A DNA stretch of 64,000 bases, taken from the NCBI RefSeq assembly GCF_040105105.1, contig NZ_CP157676.1, positions 310,001 to 374,000 on the forward strand, given 5' to 3'. Below are positions 52,271 through 62,050 of the stretch, one piece after another. Source of the DNA: Polaromonas hydrogenivorans. Lineage in GTDB: Bacteria; Pseudomonadota; Gammaproteobacteria; Burkholderiales; Burkholderiaceae_C. A model generated the notes under the pieces. The model saw nothing but the letters and a program-made list of their open reading frames with translations, made no database searches and was not told where the DNA came from. Every line of letters starts with the position of its first letter. The stretch's first letter is position 1. Both the position numbers and the translations under genes were made by a program.

Positions 52271-53428
52271 ATGAACCCGAATCCTTATATTGACGAAGAT
52301 CTTCAGGCGCTGGGCGAGACAGTTCGCCGTTTTGCCACCGAGCGCGTTGCGCCCGGCTTCCTGGAGCGCGACAAGACGCGCGTTCTGGATCGTGAACTGC
52401 TGCGCGAAATGGGGGGCCTCGGGTTCATCTGTCCTGAACTGCCGGAGCAATTCGGTGGCTTGGGCATGGGTTGTCTGGCCGCTGGCGTGATCCATGAGGA
52501 AATCGCCCGCGCCGACCTGAGCTTTTCGTACCTGAACCTGCTGGCCTCGCTGAACGGCCAGATCCTGTCCAAGTACGGCAGTCCCGAGATCGTGGCCCCC
52601 TGGCTGAAGAAGCTCACCGCAGGTGAAGCCATCTGTGCCATCGCGCTGACCGAACCCCGTGGCGGCTCCGACGCCGCCAACCTGCGCCTGCGCATGGAGC
52701 GTGACGGCGACTTCTACGTCATCAACGGCGAGAAGACCTCGATCTCGGCGGCCGACCAGGCCGACATCACGGTGGTGTTTGGCCGCACCGGCAAGCCCGA
52801 GGATGGCGCCCATGGCGTGACCGCCCTGCTGGTGCCGATGGACTTGCCCGGCTTGAGCACCAACCGCTTCGACTGCCATGGCCAGCGCGCCATCGGGCGC
52901 GGCTCGATCTTCTTCGAGAATGTGCGCGTGCCGGTCAGCCACCGCCTGGGCGACGAGAACAAGGGATTCGTGCAGGTGATGCACGGCTTTGACTTTTCGC
53001 GTTCACTGATCGGCCTGCAGGTGCTGGCCGTGGCCCGCGTGGCACTCGATGAAACCTGGGAATACATCACCCAGCGCCAAGCCTTCGGCCAGCCGCTCTC
53101 AAGCTTCCAGGGCGTGACGCATCCCCTGGCCCAGTTCGACACCGAAGTCGAAGGCGCCCGCCTGCTCTGCCTGCAAGGCTTGTGGCTCAAGGACAAGGGT
53201 CTGCCGCACACGGCGGAAGCCGGCATGGCCAAGTGGTGGGGGCCCAAGCTGGCCTACGACGTGATCCACCAGTGCCTGCTGTGTTTTGGCCATGGCGGCT
53301 ATGACCGCGGCCTGATGGAGCAACGCCTGCGCGACGTGCTGGGCTTTCAGATCGGTGACGGCACGGCCCAGATCATGAAGACCGTCATTGCGCGCGTGCG
53401 CGCCGGACGCAAGTTCGTGCCGGCCTGA
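52271..53428 (+). CDS. aliB: Acyl-CoA dehydrogenase, probably cyclohexanecarboxyl-CoA dehydrogenase
   Basis: The 385-residue product has the acyl-CoA dehydrogenase motifs ICAIALTEPRGGSDAANLRL and YITQRQAFGQPLSSFQ. The segment that normally reads YEGT with the catalytic Glu is IGDGTAQIMK, so the Glu position is Asp. Dehydrogenases acting on alicyclic ring CoA esters are known to deviate at the catalytic base, which fits the operon context. It would introduce the first double bond into cyclohexanecarboxyl-CoA and pass electrons to the ETF encoded at 60075-61787. A 38 bp gap separates it from badI. Confidence 0.82.
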   Translation: MNPNPYIDEDLQALGETVRRFATERVAPGFLERDKTRVLDRELLREMGGLGFICPELPEQFGGLGMGCLAAGVIHEEIARADLSFSYLNLLASLNGQILSKYGSPEIVAPWLKKLTAGEAICAIALTEPRGGSDAANLRLRMERDGDFYVINGEKTSISAADQADITVVFGRTGKPEDGAHGVTALLVPMDLPGLSTNRFDCHGQRAIGRGSIFFENVRVPVSHRLGDENKGFVQVMHGFDFSRSLIGLQVLAVARVALDETWEYITQRQAFGQPLSSFQGVTHPLAQFDTEVEGARLLCLQGLWLKDKGLPHTAEAGMAKWWGPKLAYDVIHQCLLCFGHGGYDRGLMEQRLRDVLGFQIGDGTAQIMKTVIARVRAGRKFVPA

Positions 53429-53462
53429 GTCCACCACACAAAACACACAAGGAGACAAGACC

Positions 53463-55106
53463 ATGGAATTTGACCCCGTCCTGATCGCGCCCCGCCGGGC
53501 GCACAGCGTGGCCCAGGGCTTCTGGCACGACAAGACCATCAACGACGATCTGGACGCCTGCGTGGCCGCCTGCCCGGACAAGCTGGCGCTGACCGCCGTG
53601 CGGGCTGAAAGCGGCGCGACCACGCGATTCACCTACCGCGAACTCGCCGCCATGGCGGACCGCGTGGCCGTCGGCCTGACCCGTCTGGGCGTGGACCGCA
53701 ACGACGTGGTGGCCTGCCAGCTGCCCAACTGGTGGCAGTTCACCATCACCTACCTGGCCTGCTCGCGCATCGGCGCGGTGATGAACCCGCTGATGCACAT
53801 CTTCCGGGAGCGCGAGCTGTCCTTCATGCTCAGGCACGGCGAGGCCAGGGTAGCGATCGTGCCCAGGGTGTTTCGCGGTTTCGACTTCGAGCAGATGGTC
53901 ACTGCCCTGCAGCCCGGCCTGCCCGAGCTGAAGCACCTCGTCGTGGTCGATGGCAGCGGCGCCAACAGCTTCGACGCGCTGCTGAGCGGCCCGGCCTGGG
54001 AAAGCGAAGCCGATGCGCAGGGCATCCTGACACGCCACCGGCCCGGCCCCGACGACGTGACGCAGCTCATGTACACCTCGGGCACCACGGGCGAGCCCAA
54101 GGGCGTGATGCACACGGCCAACACCACCATGGCCAACATCATTCCCTACGCCGAGCGCCTGCAGCTGGATGCCGAAGACGTGGTGCTGATGGCATCGCCC
54201 ATGGCGCACCAGACCGGCTTCATGTATGGCCTGATGATGCCCATCATGCTCAAGGCCAGCGCCGTGCTGCTCGACGTCTGGGAGCCGCTCAAGGGTATCG
54301 ACCTGATTCGCGCCGAAGGGGTGACTTTCACCATGGCCTCCACGCCCTTCCTGACCGACCTGGCAAGGAATGTGGAGGAGTCCGGCAAGGCCGTGCCGAC
54401 GCTGCGCACCTTCCTCTGCGCTGGCGCCCCGATTCCGGGCGCGCTGGTGGAACAGGCGCGCCGGGTGCTGGGCACCAAGATCGTCTCGGCCTGGGGCATG
54501 ACCGAAAACGGCGCCGTGACCCTGATCAAACTCGACGATGACGACGAACGCGCCTTCAACACCGATGGCTGCCCGCTGCCGGGCGTGGAACTCAAGGTGG
54601 TCGATGGGGACGGCAGCGCGTTGCCTGCGGGCCAGGCCGGCCGGCTGCTGGTGCGCGCCTGCTCCAACTTTGGCGGCTACCTCAGGCGGCCGCAACTCAA
54701 CGCCACCGATGCCGACGGCTGGTTCGACACCGGCGACCTGGCCCAGCTGGACGGGCAAGGCTATGTCCGCATCACCGGCCGCAGCAAGGACGTGATCATT
54801 CGCGGCGGCGAGAACATTCCGGTGGTCGAGATCGAGGCCCTGCTGTACCGGCATCCGGCCATCGCCATGGCGGCCATCGTGGCCTACCCGGACGAGCGGC
54901 TGGGCGAGCGTGCCTGCGCGGTGGTGGTGCCCAAGCCGGGCCAGCACATCGACCTGCCCTCCATCGTCGAATTCCTGAAATCCCAGAAAGTCGCCGTGCA
55001 GTACATGCCTGAAAGGCTGATCGTGCGCGATGCCATGCCGTCCACGCCCACCGGAAAAATCCAGAAATTCAGGCTGCGCGACATGCTTCGCGACGGCACG
55101 GTTTAA
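53463..55106 (+). CDS. aliA: Cyclohexanecarboxylate-CoA ligase
   Basis: The 547-residue product is an AMP-forming acyl-CoA synthetase. The phosphate-binding loop is YTSGTTGEPKG, followed by the A5 motif WGMTENG, and the A7-A8 region WFDTGDLAQLDGQGYVRITG with the hinge RSKDVIIRGGENI. The terminal Lys motif is PTGKIQKFRLRDML. It activates cyclohexanecarboxylate (or a related alicyclic acid) with ATP and CoA, and the neighbours identify it as AliA-like. The ATG at 53463 follows AAGGAGACAAGACC; an in-frame start 75 bases upstream overlaps aliB and is rejected. Confidence 0.87.
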   Translation: MEFDPVLIAPRRAHSVAQGFWHDKTINDDLDACVAACPDKLALTAVRAESGATTRFTYRELAAMADRVAVGLTRLGVDRNDVVACQLPNWWQFTITYLACSRIGAVMNPLMHIFRERELSFMLRHGEARVAIVPRVFRGFDFEQMVTALQPGLPELKHLVVVDGSGANSFDALLSGPAWESEADAQGILTRHRPGPDDVTQLMYTSGTTGEPKGVMHTANTTMANIIPYAERLQLDAEDVVLMASPMAHQTGFMYGLMMPIMLKASAVLLDVWEPLKGIDLIRAEGVTFTMASTPFLTDLARNVEESGKAVPTLRTFLCAGAPIPGALVEQARRVLGTKIVSAWGMTENGAVTLIKLDDDDERAFNTDGCPLPGVELKVVDGDGSALPAGQAGRLLVRACSNFGGYLRRPQLNATDADGWFDTGDLAQLDGQGYVRITGRSKDVIIRGGENIPVVEIEALLYRHPAIAMAAIVAYPDERLGERACAVVVPKPGQHIDLPSIVEFLKSQKVAVQYMPERLIVRDAMPSTPTGKIQKFRLRDMLRDGTV

Positions 55107-55144
55107 AGCATTCCGCTCCCACAACGACACCCAGGAAACAAACC

Positions 55145-56143
55145 ATGTTCACTTCCCCCAAGCACCTGCTGCGCCGCCGCCTGATCCAGGCTGCCGCAGC
55201 CACCTGCTGCACGTTCGGCCTGGCCGGTGCGGCCCTGGCCCAGGCGCCAGCCTGGCCCGCCAAACCCATCAGGATCGTGGTCGGTTTTGCCCCCGGCGGC
55301 ACGACCGATGTCATGGCCCGGGTCATGGCCCAGTCTTTGAGCCAGGCACTCGGACAACCGGTGCTGGTGGACAACAAGCCCGGCGTCGGCGGCAACGTGG
55401 CGGCCACCGAAGTCATACGCGCGCCAGCCGACGGCTACACCTTTTTGATCGCACCGACCTCGGTCGAGACGGCCAACCCCTCCCTGTTCAAGCAGACCAT
55501 CAGCCCGGCCAAAGACCTGACCCCGGTCGCCGGCGTCGGGCGCAGCCAGATGTACCTGGTGGTCAAGCCGCAGTCCACCTTCAAGGACGCCAGGGAATTC
55601 GTTGCCTTTGCGAAGGCCAATCCGGGCAAGCTGTCTTACGCCTCTGCCGGCCCCGGCACGCCGCCGCATCTGGCCGCCGAGATGTTCAAGCGGGTGACCG
55701 GCATTTTTGCCACCCACATTCCGTACCGGGGCGCAGCGCCGGCCTTGCAGGACGTGATGGCCGGCCAGGTGGACTACCTGTTTGATCCGGGCATCGCGTT
55801 TCCGCATGTGCGCTCGGGCAAGGTCCGCATGCTGGCAGTGGCCGGGGCCAATCGCTCGTCCTTTTTCCCGGATGTGCCGACACTGGCCGAACTCGGCTTC
55901 AAGGGGGCTGAACTCGATATCTGGTTTGGCATGTGGGCGCCCAACGGCACGCCGCCCGACATCACCGCCCGCATGGTGCGCGAAGTGGCCAAGGCCTTGA
56001 GCCTGCCAGCGACCAGGACCCGTTATGAGTCCCTTGGCGCCGAGCCGGTCGGACTGGGCAACGCCGAGTTCAAGAGCCTGCTGGCCAGCGAAACCAAAAT
56101 GCTGTCGGCCCTCATCAAGGACAGCAAGATCAACGTGGATTGA
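55145..56143 (+). CDS. Tripartite tricarboxylate transporter substrate-binding protein (Bug/TctC family)
   Basis: The 332-residue receptor has a twin-arginine-rich n-region (LLRRRLIQAAAATCC) and signal cleavage after AALAQ. The mature part has WPAKPIRIVVGFAPGGTTD, VLVDNKPGVGGNVAATEV and HIPYRGAAPALQD. It lies 38 bp after aliA in the same operon. It may bind cyclohexanecarboxylate or a related acid, although no membrane subunits are encoded in the window, so it would have to use TctAB proteins from elsewhere or act as a sensor component. Confidence 0.92.
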   Translation: MFTSPKHLLRRRLIQAAAATCCTFGLAGAALAQAPAWPAKPIRIVVGFAPGGTTDVMARVMAQSLSQALGQPVLVDNKPGVGGNVAATEVIRAPADGYTFLIAPTSVETANPSLFKQTISPAKDLTPVAGVGRSQMYLVVKPQSTFKDAREFVAFAKANPGKLSYASAGPGTPPHLAAEMFKRVTGIFATHIPYRGAAPALQDVMAGQVDYLFDPGIAFPHVRSGKVRMLAVAGANRSSFFPDVPTLAELGFKGAELDIWFGMWAPNGTPPDITARMVREVAKALSLPATRTRYESLGAEPVGLGNAEFKSLLASETKMLSALIKDSKINVD

Positions 56144-56242
56144 CCCAACAACACGATTTCAAGCATCAAACAGGCCGTTTGCGCATGCTGCGTATGCGCT
56201 TACAGCTATTGATTTAATAGCATTTTCACTCGGCGGGAACCC

Positions 56243-57022
56243 ATGAAAGAACTACACCCCATCCTGACGGAAGTCCGTGGCCGGGTCGGCGTGATCACGC
56301 TCAACCGGCCCGGGCAGCACAACGCCCTGAACGATGCGCTCATGGATGCGCTGGGCGACGCCCTGCTGGCGTTCGACCGCGACGAGGCGATTGGCGCCAT
56401 CGTCATCACCGGCAATGCCAAGGCCTTTGCCGCCGGCGCGGACATCGCCGCCATGGCCGACTGGAGCTACATGGACGTGTACCAGAGCGACTTCATCACC
56501 CGCAACTGGGAAACCCTGCGCCGGGTGCGCAAGCCCGTGATTGCCGCCGTGGCCGGTGTTGCCATGGGCGGCGGCTGCGAGCTGGCGCTGTCCTGCGACA
56601 TCATCATCGCCGCCGAATCGGCCAGGTTCGCGCTGCCCGAGATCAAGCTCGCCATGATGCCCGGCGCCGGCGGCACCCAGCGCCTGCCGCGCGCCATCGG
56701 CAAGGCCAAGGCCATGGACATGTGCCTGTCGGCCCGCATGCTCGACGCGCTTGAAGCCGACCGCTACGGCTTGGTGTCGCGCGTCGTGCCCGATGAGCAG
56801 CTGCTGGAACAGACTTTAGCCCTGGCCGACAGGATCGCCGCTTATTCGCTGCCCGCGCTGATGGTCATCAAGGAATCGGTCAACCGCAGCTGGGAGTCCT
56901 CGCTGACCGAAGGCATTCTGTATGAACGCCGTGAACTGCATGCGCGCTTTGCCAGTGAAGACGCCCATGAAGGCATGAATGCCTTTTTGTCCAAACGCAC
57001 TCCGGTGTTCGAACACCGTTGA
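56243..57022 (+). CDS. badK: Enoyl-CoA hydratase, probably cyclohex-1-enecarboxyl-CoA hydratase
   Basis: The 259-residue crotonase-family protein has VGVITLNRPGQHNALNDALM, AFAAGADIAAMA (oxyanion hole), GGGCELALSCDI and [19 protein letters not shown]. The Glu of the PEI segment is the usual first catalytic Glu; the second (AMEM in the rat enzyme) is Asp here (AMDM). The sequence through FITRNWETLRRVRKPV resembles BadK. In this operon it would hydrate cyclohex-1-ene-1-carboxyl-CoA to the 2-hydroxy ester used by BadH. A general short-chain enoyl-CoA hydratase is the alternative. Confidence 0.8.
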   Translation: MKELHPILTEVRGRVGVITLNRPGQHNALNDALMDALGDALLAFDRDEAIGAIVITGNAKAFAAGADIAAMADWSYMDVYQSDFITRNWETLRRVRKPVIAAVAGVAMGGGCELALSCDIIIAAESARFALPEIKLAMMPGAGGTQRLPRAIGKAKAMDMCLSARMLDALEADRYGLVSRVVPDEQLLEQTLALADRIAAYSLPALMVIKESVNRSWESSLTEGILYERRELHARFASEDAHEGMNAFLSKRTPVFEHR

Positions 57023-57049
57023 TCCATCACTTCTTACACAGAGCAAACC

Positions 57050-58210
57050 ATGGCCCTCGATACCGAATCCTTTGAGCTTTTGCTCGCCGCCGTCCAGCGC
57101 TTTGTCAGGGAACGTCTGGTTCCCGCCGAAAACATCCTGGAAGAAACCGACGATGTGCCCGCCGACATTGTCGAAGACATGAAGGCCATGGGGCTGTTCG
57201 GCCTGACCGTCCCCGAGGAATTCGGCGGCATCGGCTTGTGCGTCAGCCAGGAAGTCCAGGTCAACTATGAGCTGGGCCGCACCGCGACGGCGTTCCGCTC
57301 GGTGTTCGGCACCAATATCGGCATCGGCTCGCAGGGCATCCTGATGGACGGCACGCCCGCGCAAAAGAGCGAATACCTGCCCAAGGTCGCCAGCGGCGAG
57401 CTGGTCATGTCGTTTGCGCTGACCGAGCCCGATGCCGGGTCGGACGCCGCGTCGCTCAAGACGCGCGCCGAGCTGGACGGCGACCACTATGTGCTCAACG
57501 GCACCAAGCGTTTCATCACCAACGCGCCGCGCGCCGGCGCCTTCACGCTGATGGCGCGCACCGGCGGGCCGGGCGCCGGTGGCGTCTCGTCCTTCATCGT
57601 GCCGGCCGACCTGCCGGGCATCAAGCTGGGCAAGACGGACAAGAAAATGGGCCAGCGCGGCACCAAGACCTGCGACGTGATCCTCGAGAACGTGCGCGTG
57701 CCAAGAGCCAACATCATCGGCGGCGTTCCCGGCCAGGGCTTCAAGACCGCGATGAAGGTGCTCGACCGGGGCCGGCTGAACATTTCGGCCGTGGCCTGCG
57801 GAATGGCGCAGCGCATCCTGGAGGAATCGGTGGGCTACGCTAGAGACCGCAAGCAGTTCGGCAAGGCGATTGGCGAATTCCAGCTGATCCAGGCCATGCT
57901 GGCTGACAGCCAGGCTGAACTGCTGGCCGGCTGGTCGCTGGTCCAGGACGTCGCCAGGCGTTTCGACGGCAAGCCGGCCCATGTGTCGGACCCGGACATC
58001 TCGATGCGCGTGTCCTGCGCCAAGCTGTTCGCGACCGAGATGGTGGGCCGCGTCGCCGACCGCGGCGTGCAGATCCATGGCGGCGCGGGCTACATCAACG
58101 AGTACCCGGTCGAGCGCTTTTACCGCGACGTGCGCCTGCTGCGCCTGTATGAAGGCACGACGCAAATCCAGCAAATCATCATCGGTCGAGAGCTTCTCCG
58201 CGCGGCTTGA
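57050..58210 (+). CDS. Acyl-CoA dehydrogenase
   Basis: The 386-residue enzyme has the canonical motifs LVMSFALTEPDAGSDAASLK and YARDRKQFGKAIGEFQLIQ. The catalytic Glu is in RLYEGTTQIQQIIIG. The N-terminal segment FVRERLVPAENILEETDDVP resembles medium-chain and pimeloyl/dicarboxyl-CoA dehydrogenases of PimC/D type. With the FadB-like protein at 63095 it could carry the beta-oxidation of pimeloyl-CoA to glutaryl-CoA. The gap to the badK-like gene is 27 bp. Substrate assignment is by context only. Confidence 0.82.
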   Translation: MALDTESFELLLAAVQRFVRERLVPAENILEETDDVPADIVEDMKAMGLFGLTVPEEFGGIGLCVSQEVQVNYELGRTATAFRSVFGTNIGIGSQGILMDGTPAQKSEYLPKVASGELVMSFALTEPDAGSDAASLKTRAELDGDHYVLNGTKRFITNAPRAGAFTLMARTGGPGAGGVSSFIVPADLPGIKLGKTDKKMGQRGTKTCDVILENVRVPRANIIGGVPGQGFKTAMKVLDRGRLNISAVACGMAQRILEESVGYARDRKQFGKAIGEFQLIQAMLADSQAELLAGWSLVQDVARRFDGKPAHVSDPDISMRVSCAKLFATEMVGRVADRGVQIHGGAGYINEYPVERFYRDVRLLRLYEGTTQIQQIIIGRELLRAA

Positions 58211-58258
58211 GCGATTCCCCCCACCAGCAACTCACTTAACGTTCAACAAGGTCATATC

Positions 58259-59452
58259 ATGTCGACAAAGTCCACCAAAGCCAGCTTCAGCTGGGAAGAC
58301 CCGTTCCACCTGTCCGCACAGCTGAGCGACGACGAGCGCCAGGTGCAGGACGCCGCCCGCGCCTACTGCCAGGAAAAGCTGCTGCCCCGCGTGACCGATG
58401 CCTTCCGCCACGAACACACCGACGTGGCCATCTTTCGCGAGATGGGCGATCTCGGCCTGCTCGGCGTCACCATCCCCGAAGCCTACGGTGGCTCGGCCCT
58501 GAACTACGTCTGCTACGGCCTGGTGGCACGCGAAGTCGAACGCGTCGATTCCGGCTACCGCTCCATGATGAGTGTGCAGAGCTCGCTGGTCATGGTGCCC
58601 ATCAACGAATTCGGCACTGAGGCGCAGAAACAGAAGTACCTGCCCAAGCTCGCCACGGGCGAGTGGATCGGCTGCTTCGGCCTGACCGAACCCAACCACG
58701 GCAGCGACCCGGGCAGCATGGTCACCCGCGCCAAGGCCGTGCCCGGCGGCTACTCCTTGAGTGGCGCCAAGATGTGGATCACCAACAGTCCCATCGCCGA
58801 CGTTTTTGTGGTCTGGGCCAAGGACGACGGCGGCCAGATCCGCGGCTTCATCCTGGAAAAAGGCTGGAAAGGCCTCACCGCCCCCGCCATCCACAGCAAG
58901 GTCGGCCTGCGCGCCAGCATCACCGGCGAAATCGTCATGGACGAAGTCTTCGTGCCGGAAGAAAACGCCTTCCCCGATGTGCGTGGCCTCAAAGGCCCGT
59001 TCACCTGCCTGAACAGTGCGCGCTACGGCATTGCCTGGGGCGCACTGGGTGCGGCGGAAGACTGCTACTTCCGCGCCCGCCAGTACGTGCTGGACCGCAA
59101 CCAGTTCGGCCGCCCGCTAGCCGCCAACCAGCTGATCCAGAAAAAGCTGGCCGACATGCTGACCGAAATCAGCCTCGGCCTGCAGGGCTGCCTGCGCCTG
59201 GGCCGCATGAAGGACGAAGGCACGGCCGCGGTCGAGATCACCAGCATCCTGAAGCGCAACAGCTGCGGCAAGTCGCTGGACATCGCCCGCATGGCGCGCG
59301 ACATGATGGGCGGCAACGGCATCAGCGACGAGTTCGGCGTGGCGCGCCATCTGGTCAACCTCGAAGTGGTCAACACCTACGAAGGCACACACGATGTGCA
59401 CGCGCTGATTTTGGGCCGGGCGATCACCGGTATTGCGGCGTTCGCGAACTGA
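58259..59452 (+). CDS. gcdH: Glutaryl-CoA dehydrogenase
   Basis: The 397-residue enzyme matches GcdH over its full length. [18 protein letters not shown] opens it, [15 protein letters not shown] contains Arg101, equivalent to the carboxylate-binding Arg of the human enzyme, and [18 protein letters not shown] is specific to the family. The catalytic Glu is in [17 protein letters not shown]. It converts glutaryl-CoA to crotonyl-CoA and CO2, passing electrons to ETF. This links pimeloyl-CoA breakdown to central metabolism and strongly supports the pathway assignment. It lies 48 bp after the preceding dehydrogenase. Confidence 0.93.
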   Translation: MSTKSTKASFSWEDPFHLSAQLSDDERQVQDAARAYCQEKLLPRVTDAFRHEHTDVAIFREMGDLGLLGVTIPEAYGGSALNYVCYGLVAREVERVDSGYRSMMSVQSSLVMVPINEFGTEAQKQKYLPKLATGEWIGCFGLTEPNHGSDPGSMVTRAKAVPGGYSLSGAKMWITNSPIADVFVVWAKDDGGQIRGFILEKGWKGLTAPAIHSKVGLRASITGEIVMDEVFVPEENAFPDVRGLKGPFTCLNSARYGIAWGALGAAEDCYFRARQYVLDRNQFGRPLAANQLIQKKLADMLTEISLGLQGCLRLGRMKDEGTAAVEITSILKRNSCGKSLDIARMARDMMGGNGISDEFGVARHLVNLEVVNTYEGTHDVHALILGRAITGIAAFAN

Positions 59453-59541
59453 TATGTCGATGCTGTCACGCCAGTGGGCGCATGGCGCGACACCCGGCGT
59501 GACTTCAAGTTCTCAATAAAAAAACAACCGGAAGCAAGACC

Positions 59542-59997
59542 ATGAACGACCAGTATGGCCACGATATCGAAGACCTCCATGTAGGCATGAGCGCGAGCTT
59601 CGCCAAAACCGTCACCGAGGCCGATATCGTCTTGTTCGCGGGGGTGTCCGGTGACAACAATGCCGTTCACACCAACGAGGAGTTCGCCAGGACCACACCG
59701 TTTGGCGGCCGCATTGCCCACGGTTTCCTGACTGCCAGCGTCATCTCGGGTGCCGTGGCCAACCGCTTACCCGGTCCCGGCACGATTTACCTGGGGCAGC
59801 AACTGCGTTTCCGGGCGCCGGTTCGGCCTGGGGACACCGTTCACGCCACCGTGACCGTGAAGTCGGTGGATCTGGCAAAGGCCCGTGCCGTGCTTGATAC
59901 GGTTTGCCGCGTCGATGGCAAGGTTGTGATCGATGGAGAGGCTACGGTGATGACCACCTCAATCGCCAAGCGACAGGCCCAGCAGGTTGCGGCCTGA
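59542..59997 (+). CDS. MaoC-family (R)-specific enoyl-CoA hydratase
   Basis: The 151-residue hot-dog protein has the hydratase-2 motif [18 protein letters not shown] with the catalytic Asp and His, then [19 protein letters not shown] and [17 protein letters not shown]. It resembles PhaJ and 3-hydroxybutyryl-CoA dehydratases. It would hydrate crotonyl-CoA or similar enoyl-CoAs to the (R)-3-hydroxy form, which can feed polyhydroxyalkanoate. It follows gcdH by 89 bp, consistent with crotonyl-CoA as substrate. Confidence 0.9.
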   Translation: MNDQYGHDIEDLHVGMSASFAKTVTEADIVLFAGVSGDNNAVHTNEEFARTTPFGGRIAHGFLTASVISGAVANRLPGPGTIYLGQQLRFRAPVRPGDTVHATVTVKSVDLAKARAVLDTVCRVDGKVVIDGEATVMTTSIAKRQAQQVAA

Positions 59998-60074
59998 CAT
60001 TTCCTAAACGGGATCGTCCGCACAACAGATTGCTGACGGTCTTTCCCCTTCGTTATTTGTTATCGGAGCTACCC

Positions 60075-60824
60075 ATGAAAATCCTGGTCCCCGTCAAGCG
60101 AGTCGTCGATTACAACGTCAAGGTCCGCGTCAAATCCGACGGCACCGGTGTCGATATCGCCAACGTCAAGATGAGCATGAATCCGTTCGACGAGATTGCC
60201 ATCGAGGAAGCCGTGCGCCTGAAGGAAAAGGGCGTGGCGACGGAAGTCATCGCCGTTTCCTGCGGCGTGCTGCAGTGCCAGGAAACGCTGCGCACGGCCA
60301 TGGCGATTGGCGCTGATCGCGCCATCCTGGTCGAAACCGCCGAAGAGCTGCAGCCGCTGGCCGTGGCCAAGCTGCTCAAGGCGCTGGTCGAGAAAGAAGC
60401 CCCGCAGCTCGTCATCCTGGGCAAGCAGGCGATTGACGACGACTGCAACCAGACCGGCCAGATGCTCGCCGCGCTGCTGGGCTGGCCGCAAGCCACGTTT
60501 GCCTCCAAGGTCGAAGTCGAGGGCGGCGTGGCCAAGGTCACGCGCGAAGTCGATGGCGGGCTGGAGACGCTCTCGCTCACGCTGCCGGCGATCATCACGA
60601 CCGACCTGCGCCTCAACGAGCCGCGCTATGTCACGCTGCCCAACATCATGAAGGCCAAGAAAAAGCAGCTCGACAACGTGAAACCCGAGGACCTCGGCGT
60701 CGATTTCAAGCCGCGCATCAAGACGCTCAAAGTCAGCGAGCCCCCGAAGCGCAGCGCCGGCATCAAGGTTCTAGATGTGGCCGCGCTGGTGGACAAGCTC
60801 AGGAACGAAGCCAAAGTCATCTAA
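60075..60824 (+). CDS. etfB: Electron transfer flavoprotein, beta subunit
   Basis: The 249-residue product is standard Etf[60 protein letters not shown] and [20 protein letters not shown]. The signature [18 protein letters not shown] is near the C-terminus. With EtfA it accepts electrons from the acyl-CoA dehydrogenases of the operon and passes them to ETF:quinone oxidoreductase. I used the ATG at 60075 just after GGAGCTACCC; an in-frame extension to 59904 overlaps the MaoC gene and is rejected. Confidence 0.96.
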   Translation: MKILVPVKRVVDYNVKVRVKSDGTGVDIANVKMSMNPFDEIAIEEAVRLKEKGVATEVIAVSCGVLQCQETLRTAMAIGADRAILVETAEELQPLAVAKLLKALVEKEAPQLVILGKQAIDDDCNQTGQMLAALLGWPQATFASKVEVEGGVAKVTREVDGGLETLSLTLPAIITTDLRLNEPRYVTLPNIMKAKKKQLDNVKPEDLGVDFKPRIKTLKVSEPPKRSAGIKVLDVAALVDKLRNEAKVI

Positions 60825-60854
60825 CTCAGAAGCAGAACAACGGAGCCTAAAACC

Positions 60855-61787
60855 ATGACCTCTTTAGTCATCGCAGAACACGACAACGCCAGCATCCGCC
60901 CCGCCACCCTGAACACCGTGACCGCAGCCAGCCAGTGCGGCGGCGAGGTGCATGTGCTGGTGGCCGGGCTGAATGCGGCTGCCGCAGCGCAAGCGGCCAG
61001 CCAGATCGCAGGCGTCACCAAAGTCATTCATGTGGACGGCGAGCATTTCGCCCACGGCCTGGCTGAAAACATGGCCGCGCAGGTCATCACCATTGCCAGC
61101 GCCTACTCGCACCTGCTGTTCCCGGCGACCGCCTCGGGCAAGAACATCGCCCCGCGCGTCGCGGCGCTGCTCGACGTGGCGCAGATCTCCGACATCACCA
61201 AGGTCGATGCGGTCGATACCTTCGAGCGCCCGATCTACGCGGGCAATGCGATTGCCATCGTGCAGAGCCTGGATGCCACCAAAGTCATCACCGTTCGCAC
61301 GACCGGCTTTGACGCGGCCGCTGCCAGCGGCGGCGCGGCCACCATTGAAACCCTGGCGGGCGTTGCCGACAGCGGCAAGTCCTCGTTCCTGGGTTCGGAA
61401 ATCGCCAAGAGCGACCGGCCCGAACTGACCGCCGCCAAGATCATCGTCTCGGGTGGCCGCGCGCTGGGCTCGAGCGAGAAGTTCCATGAAGTGCTCGAAC
61501 CCCTGGCCGACAAGCTCGGCGCTGCGCTGGGCGCGAGCCGCGCGGCCGTCGATGCCGGTTACGCGCCCAACGACTGGCAGGTGGGGCAGACCGGCAAGAT
61601 CGTCGCGCCCCAGTTGTACGTGGCCGTGGGCATCTCGGGCGCGATCCAGCACCTGGCCGGCATGAAGGACTCCAAGGTCATCGTCGCGATCAACAAGGAC
61701 GGCGAAGCGCCGATCTTCAGCGTGGCCGACTACGGGCTGGAAGCGGATCTGTTCACGGCCGTGCCGGAGCTGATTGCCGCGCTGTAA
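60855..61787 (+). CDS. etfA: Electron transfer flavoprotein, alpha subunit
   Basis: The 310-residue product is standard EtfA. The N-terminal domain reads [20 protein letters not shown], and the C-terminal FAD domain carries [56 protein letters not shown] and [17 protein letters not shown]. The FAD-binding residues of the consensus GISGAIQH are intact. It lies 30 bp after etfB, so equal expression of the two subunits is expected. Confidence 0.96.
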   Translation: MTSLVIAEHDNASIRPATLNTVTAASQCGGEVHVLVAGLNAAAAAQAASQIAGVTKVIHVDGEHFAHGLAENMAAQVITIASAYSHLLFPATASGKNIAPRVAALLDVAQISDITKVDAVDTFERPIYAGNAIAIVQSLDATKVITVRTTGFDAAAASGGAATIETLAGVADSGKSSFLGSEIAKSDRPELTAAKIIVSGGRALGSSEKFHEVLEPLADKLGAALGASRAAVDAGYAPNDWQVGQTGKIVAPQLYVAVGISGAIQHLAGMKDSKVIVAINKDGEAPIFSVADYGLEADLFTAVPELIAAL

Positions 61788-62050
61788 ACACATTTCGCAC
61801 AGGTTCATCGCGGCTGAACTAGGCACCCAAATGCCGGTGCTCAATGAGTTTGCGAGTTCGACAGCCCTCAAGAGCCGCATGCACACGTGAAGCAAGGTGG
61901 TACGTCATGCAAAGGACCAACAGGAGCTGCAAGGAAGTTCAAGAACCGTGACACTTCCCCGCAGTTGCGAGAAGTCCCCTTCATAAGGTGTAGGGCCCCT
62001 GGCCGCTCCCCCTGTTTTTACCTTCTCAAGGATACCAAGGATATTTCGAC

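Noticed and set aside
53385..55130. Long open frame of 581 codons antisense to aliA
   Set aside because: It has the His/Gly/Ala/Val-rich composition typical of antisense frames in high-GC genes, no recognisable domain and no ribosome binding site; aliA on the other strand has all adenylation motifs.
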